This document shows, in pieces, positions 61,579-64,000 of a DNA stretch of 64,000 nt. Source of the DNA: Pseudomonas putida (GTDB lineage: Bacteria > Pseudomonadota > Gammaproteobacteria > Pseudomonadales > Pseudomonadaceae); the NCBI RefSeq assembly GCF_030159595.1, contig NZ_BSKJ01000001.1:434001-498000 (forward strand), in the 5' to 3' direction. A program made the translations under genes and the position numbers. How positions within the stretch are numbered: the stretch's first letter is position 1; each line of letters begins with the position of its first letter. The notes under the pieces were generated by a model. That model was given only the letters and a program-made list of their open reading frames with translations, was not told where the DNA came from and did not search any database.

Positions 61579-62760
61579 ATGACCCGTATCGGAACCCCCT
61601 TGTCGCCCACCGCGACCCGTGTACTGCTTTGCGGCTGTGGCGAGTTGGGCAAGGAAGTGGTGATCGAGCTGCAGCGCCTGGGCGTCGAAGTGATCGCCGT
61701 CGACCGCTACGCCAATGCTCCGGCCATGCAGGTGGCGCACCGTAGCCATGTAGTCAACATGCTCGATGGCGTTGCCCTGCGTGCGGTGATCGAGGCCGAG
61801 AAGCCGCACTACATCGTGCCTGAAATCGAAGCCATCGCCACCGCCACCCTGGTCGAGCTGGAAAACGAAGGTTTCAACGTGGTGCCGACCGCCCGCGCCA
61901 CCCAGCTGACCATGAACCGCGAAGGCATCCGTCGCCTGGCCGCTGAAGAGCTGGACCTGCCGACCTCGCCGTACCACTTTGCCGACACCTATGAAGACTA
62001 CGCCAAGGCCGTGGCCGATGTCGGTTACCCATGCGTGGTCAAGCCGGTGATGAGCTCGTCGGGCAAAGGCCAGAGCCTGCTGCGCAGCGATGCCGACCTG
62101 CAGAAGTCATGGGACTATGCCCAGGAAGGCGGTCGCGCCGGCAAGGGCCGGGTGATTGTCGAGGGCTTCATCGACTTCGAATACGAAATCACCCTGCTGA
62201 CCGTGCGCCACGTCGGTGGCACCACCTTCCTGGAGCCCGTCGGCCACCGCCAGGAGAAGGGCGACTATCAGGAATCGTGGCAGCCGCAAGCCATGAGCCC
62301 GAAAGCGCTGGCCGAGTCGCAGCGTGTGGCCAAGGCGGTTACCGATGCCCTGGGCGGCCGTGGGTTGTTTGGCGTTGAGCTGTTCGTGAAGGGCGATCAG
62401 GTGTGGTTCAGCGAAGTGTCGCCGCGCCCGCATGACACTGGACTGGTAACCCTGATTTCCCAGGACCTGTCGCAATTCGCCCTGCATGCCCGTGCCATTC
62501 TCGGCCTGCCGATTCCGGTGGTACGTCAGTTTGGCCCGTCGGCATCGGCGGTCATCCTGCCGGAAGGGCAGTCGCAGCAGACCAGCTTCGCCAACCTGGG
62601 CGCAGCGCTGAGCGAGCCGGATACGGCCATCCGCCTGTTCGGCAAGCCGGAAATCAATGGCACCCGCCGCATGGGCGTGTGCCTGGCGCGTGATGAATCG
62701 GTTGAATTGGCGCGCGCCAAGGCGACCCGTGCATCGCAGGCGGTCAAGGTCGAGTTCTGA
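61579..62760 (+). CDS. purT: Formate-dependent phosphoribosylglycinamide formyltransferase 2
   Basis: A 393-residue ATP-grasp enzyme that formylates GAR using formate and ATP, the folate-independent form of purine step 3. [23 protein letters not shown] opens the pre-ATP-grasp domain; [18 protein letters not shown] is the ATP-binding region; [26 protein letters not shown] is diagnostic of PurT. GAGG precedes the ATG, and TAGAAT near 61508 is a probable -10. Confidence 0.97.
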   Translation: MTRIGTPLSPTATRVLLCGCGELGKEVVIELQRLGVEVIAVDRYANAPAMQVAHRSHVVNMLDGVALRAVIEAEKPHYIVPEIEAIATATLVELENEGFNVVPTARATQLTMNREGIRRLAAEELDLPTSPYHFADTYEDYAKAVADVGYPCVVKPVMSSSGKGQSLLRSDADLQKSWDYAQEGGRAGKGRVIVEGFIDFEYEITLLTVRHVGGTTFLEPVGHRQEKGDYQESWQPQAMSPKALAESQRVAKAVTDALGGRGLFGVELFVKGDQVWFSEVSPRPHDTGLVTLISQDLSQFALHARAILGLPIPVVRQFGPSASAVILPEGQSQQTSFANLGAALSEPDTAIRLFGKPEINGTRRMGVCLARDESVELARAKATRASQAVKVEF

Positions 62761-62773
62761 TCTGAGACTGTAT

Positions 62774-62792
62774 GGGGCTGCAAAGCAGCCCC
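62774..62792. terminator. Hairpin between convergent purT and MFS gene
   Basis: GGGGCTGC-AAA-GCAGCCCC, 13 bases after the purT stop, followed by GGCTTTCT. A modest terminator candidate. Confidence 0.6.
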
Positions 62793-62799
62793 GGCTTTC

Positions 62800-64000
62800 T
62801 CAAAGTTCGGTATTACGGGTCTCTTTCAGGCACAGTACGGCAATCAGGCTGATCACCGCCGCCACCGATACATAACCCCCTACCCAGCTCAACCCGCCCA
62901 TGCTGACCAGCTTCTGGGCAAAGAACGGTGCCGCCGAGGCCCCGACAATCCCCCCCAGGTTATACGCCGCCGAAGCCCCGGTATAACGCACCTGAGTCGG
63001 GAACAACTCGGGCAGCAGTGCCCCCATCGGCGCAAAGGTCACGCCCATCAGGAACAGTTCGATGGCCAGGAACAGCGCCACACCCGTGGTCGAGCCCGAG
63101 GTCAGCAGCGGTTCCATGGTAAAGCCCGACGCCACCGCCAGCAGGCCGCCGACGATCAGCACCGGCTTGCGCCCGTAACGGTCGCTGAGCCAGGCCGACA
63201 GCGGCGTGGCCAGGGCCATGAACACCACCGCGAAGCACAGCAGGCCAAGGAACGTTTCGCGGCTGTAACCCAGCGTGGTCACGCCATAGCTCAGCGAGAA
63301 TACCGTGGAGATATAGAACAGCGCGTAACACACCACCATCGCCGCAGCGCCCAGCAGGGTGGGCACCCAGTAGTTGGAAAACAGCTCGAACACTGGCATT
63401 TTCACCCGCTCCTGGCGAGCGACAGCCTTGGCGAACACCGGGCTTTCTTCGAGCTTCAGGCGCACATACAGGCCCACCAGCACCAGCGCGGCGCTGAGCA
63501 GGAACGGTATACGCCAGCCCCACTCACGGAACTGCTCGTCGCTGAGTGTCAGGGCCAAGGTCAGGAACAGGCCGTTGGCGGCCAAAAAGCCGATCGAAGG
63601 GCCCAACTGCGGAAACATGCCGAACCAGGCGCGCTTGCCTTCCGGGGCGTTCTCGGTGGCCAGCAACGCCGCGCCACCCCATTCACCGCCCAGGCCCAGG
63701 CCTTGGCCAAAGCGCAGCAGGCAGAGGATGATCGGCGCCCACACGCCAATGCTGTCATAGCCCGGCAGCACGCCGATGGCCGTGGTGGAGACGCCCATCA
63801 GCAACAGCGAGGCGACCAGGGTCGATTTGCGGCCGATGCGGTCGCCAAAGTGGCCGAACAGCGCTGAGCCCAGCGGGCGGGCGAGGAAGGCGATGCCGAA
63901 GGTAAGGAAGGCTGCCAGCATTTGCGCGGTGCCCGACCCGGACGGGAAGAACACTGGGCCGATCACCAGGGCCGCGGCGGTGGCGTAGACGTAGAAATCG
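62800..64000 (-). CDS. MHS-family MFS transporter, N-terminus beyond window
   Basis: About 400 residues of a major facilitator are visible; the start lies past base 64000. YDFYVYATAA-like opening (here DFYVYATAAALVIGPVFFP), the signature RPLGSALFGHFGDRIGRKSTL, GLGLGGEWGGAALLATENAPEGKRAW and LPELFPTQVRYTGASAAYN place it in the metabolite:H+ symporter group (KgtP, ShiA, ProP). The substrate cannot be fixed from sequence. Confidence 0.93.
   Translation of the reverse strand, partial: DFYVYATAAALVIGPVFFPSGSGTAQMLAAFLTFGIAFLARPLGSALFGHFGDRIGRKSTLVASLLLMGVSTTAIGVLPGYDSIGVWAPIILCLLRFGQGLGLGGEWGGAALLATENAPEGKRAWFGMFPQLGPSIGFLAANGLFLTLALTLSDEQFREWGWRIPFLLSAALVLVGLYVRLKLEESPVFAKAVARQERVKMPVFELFSNYWVPTLLGAAAMVVCYALFYISTVFSLSYGVTTLGYSRETFLGLLCFAVVFMALATPLSAWLSDRYGRKPVLIVGGLLAVASGFTMEPLLTSGSTTGVALFLAIELFLMGVTFAPMGALLPELFPTQVRYTGASAAYNLGGIVGASAAPFFAQKLVSMGGLSWVGGYVSVAAVISLIAVLCLKETRNTEL

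Overview
The window is GC-rich, gene-dense bacterial chromosome that reads as Pseudomonas, most likely the P. putida group. The reasons are the Entner-Doudoroff/glucose-uptake cluster (gap-edd-glk-gltRS-gtsABCD-oprB and hexR-zwf-pgl-eda), a cumA-tadA pair, a second tatABC set beside an Xcp-type secretion cluster, and repeated REP pairs of the family 'CGCGGG(C/T)(A/T)(A/T)(G/A)CCCGCTCCCACAGG'. No rRNA, tRNA, CRISPR, phage or insertion-sequence gene was seen. Many neighbouring genes overlap by 1-8 bases, as expected for tight operons.

Layout. 1-7 kb: the tail of an ArcD-like permease, then on the minus strand a heme-uptake cell-surface-signalling unit (ECF sigma, FecR anti-sigma, TonB receptor with signalling domain, HemO-type heme oxygenase, DUF454 protein) headed by a Fur box. 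6-23 kb: glucose metabolism. gap and edd diverge over two HexR-type operators. glk, the GltR/GltS two-component system, the GtsABCD ABC importer, the OprB porin and a hexose-phosphate epimerase follow. hexR then diverges from zwf-pgl-eda. 23-28.5 kb: leuA with a leucine-rich leader peptide, an M23 peptidase, xseA and a LysR regulator. 28.5-43 kb: a TSUP permease, guaB-guaA, an acetyltransferase, an FAD oxidoreductase, cumA-tadA, mltF, purL and a small NIF3-like protein.

43-58.2 kb is the most distinctive part, a protein-export block. It holds tatABC (minus), gspK, a PhoX-family Tat phosphatase, a lipoprotein related to SoxB/5'-nucleotidases that has lost its metal-binding motifs, and a complete short type II secretion operon gspCDEFGHIJLMN. 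Two sites with 11-bp-periodic PhoB-box-like repeats lie upstream of tatA and upstream of the lipoprotein-gsp operon. This suggests one phosphate-starvation module in which a dedicated Tat system and a dedicated secretin work together on phosphatases.

58.2-64 kb: an L,D-transpeptidase, two NUDIX hydrolases, a gamma carbonic anhydrase, a DUF1289 protein, a VUT-family membrane protein, purT, and the start-truncated end of an MHS-type MFS transporter running off the right edge.

Regulatory reading. The glucose-uptake genes (gltR, gtsA, oprB, epimerase) each carry an AANAANAA motif next to the ribosome-binding site, which fits Hfq/Crc catabolite control. The central enzymes (gap, edd, zwf) instead carry HexR-type operators. 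A 14-bp-arm inverted repeat upstream of gtsA is a candidate GltR operator.
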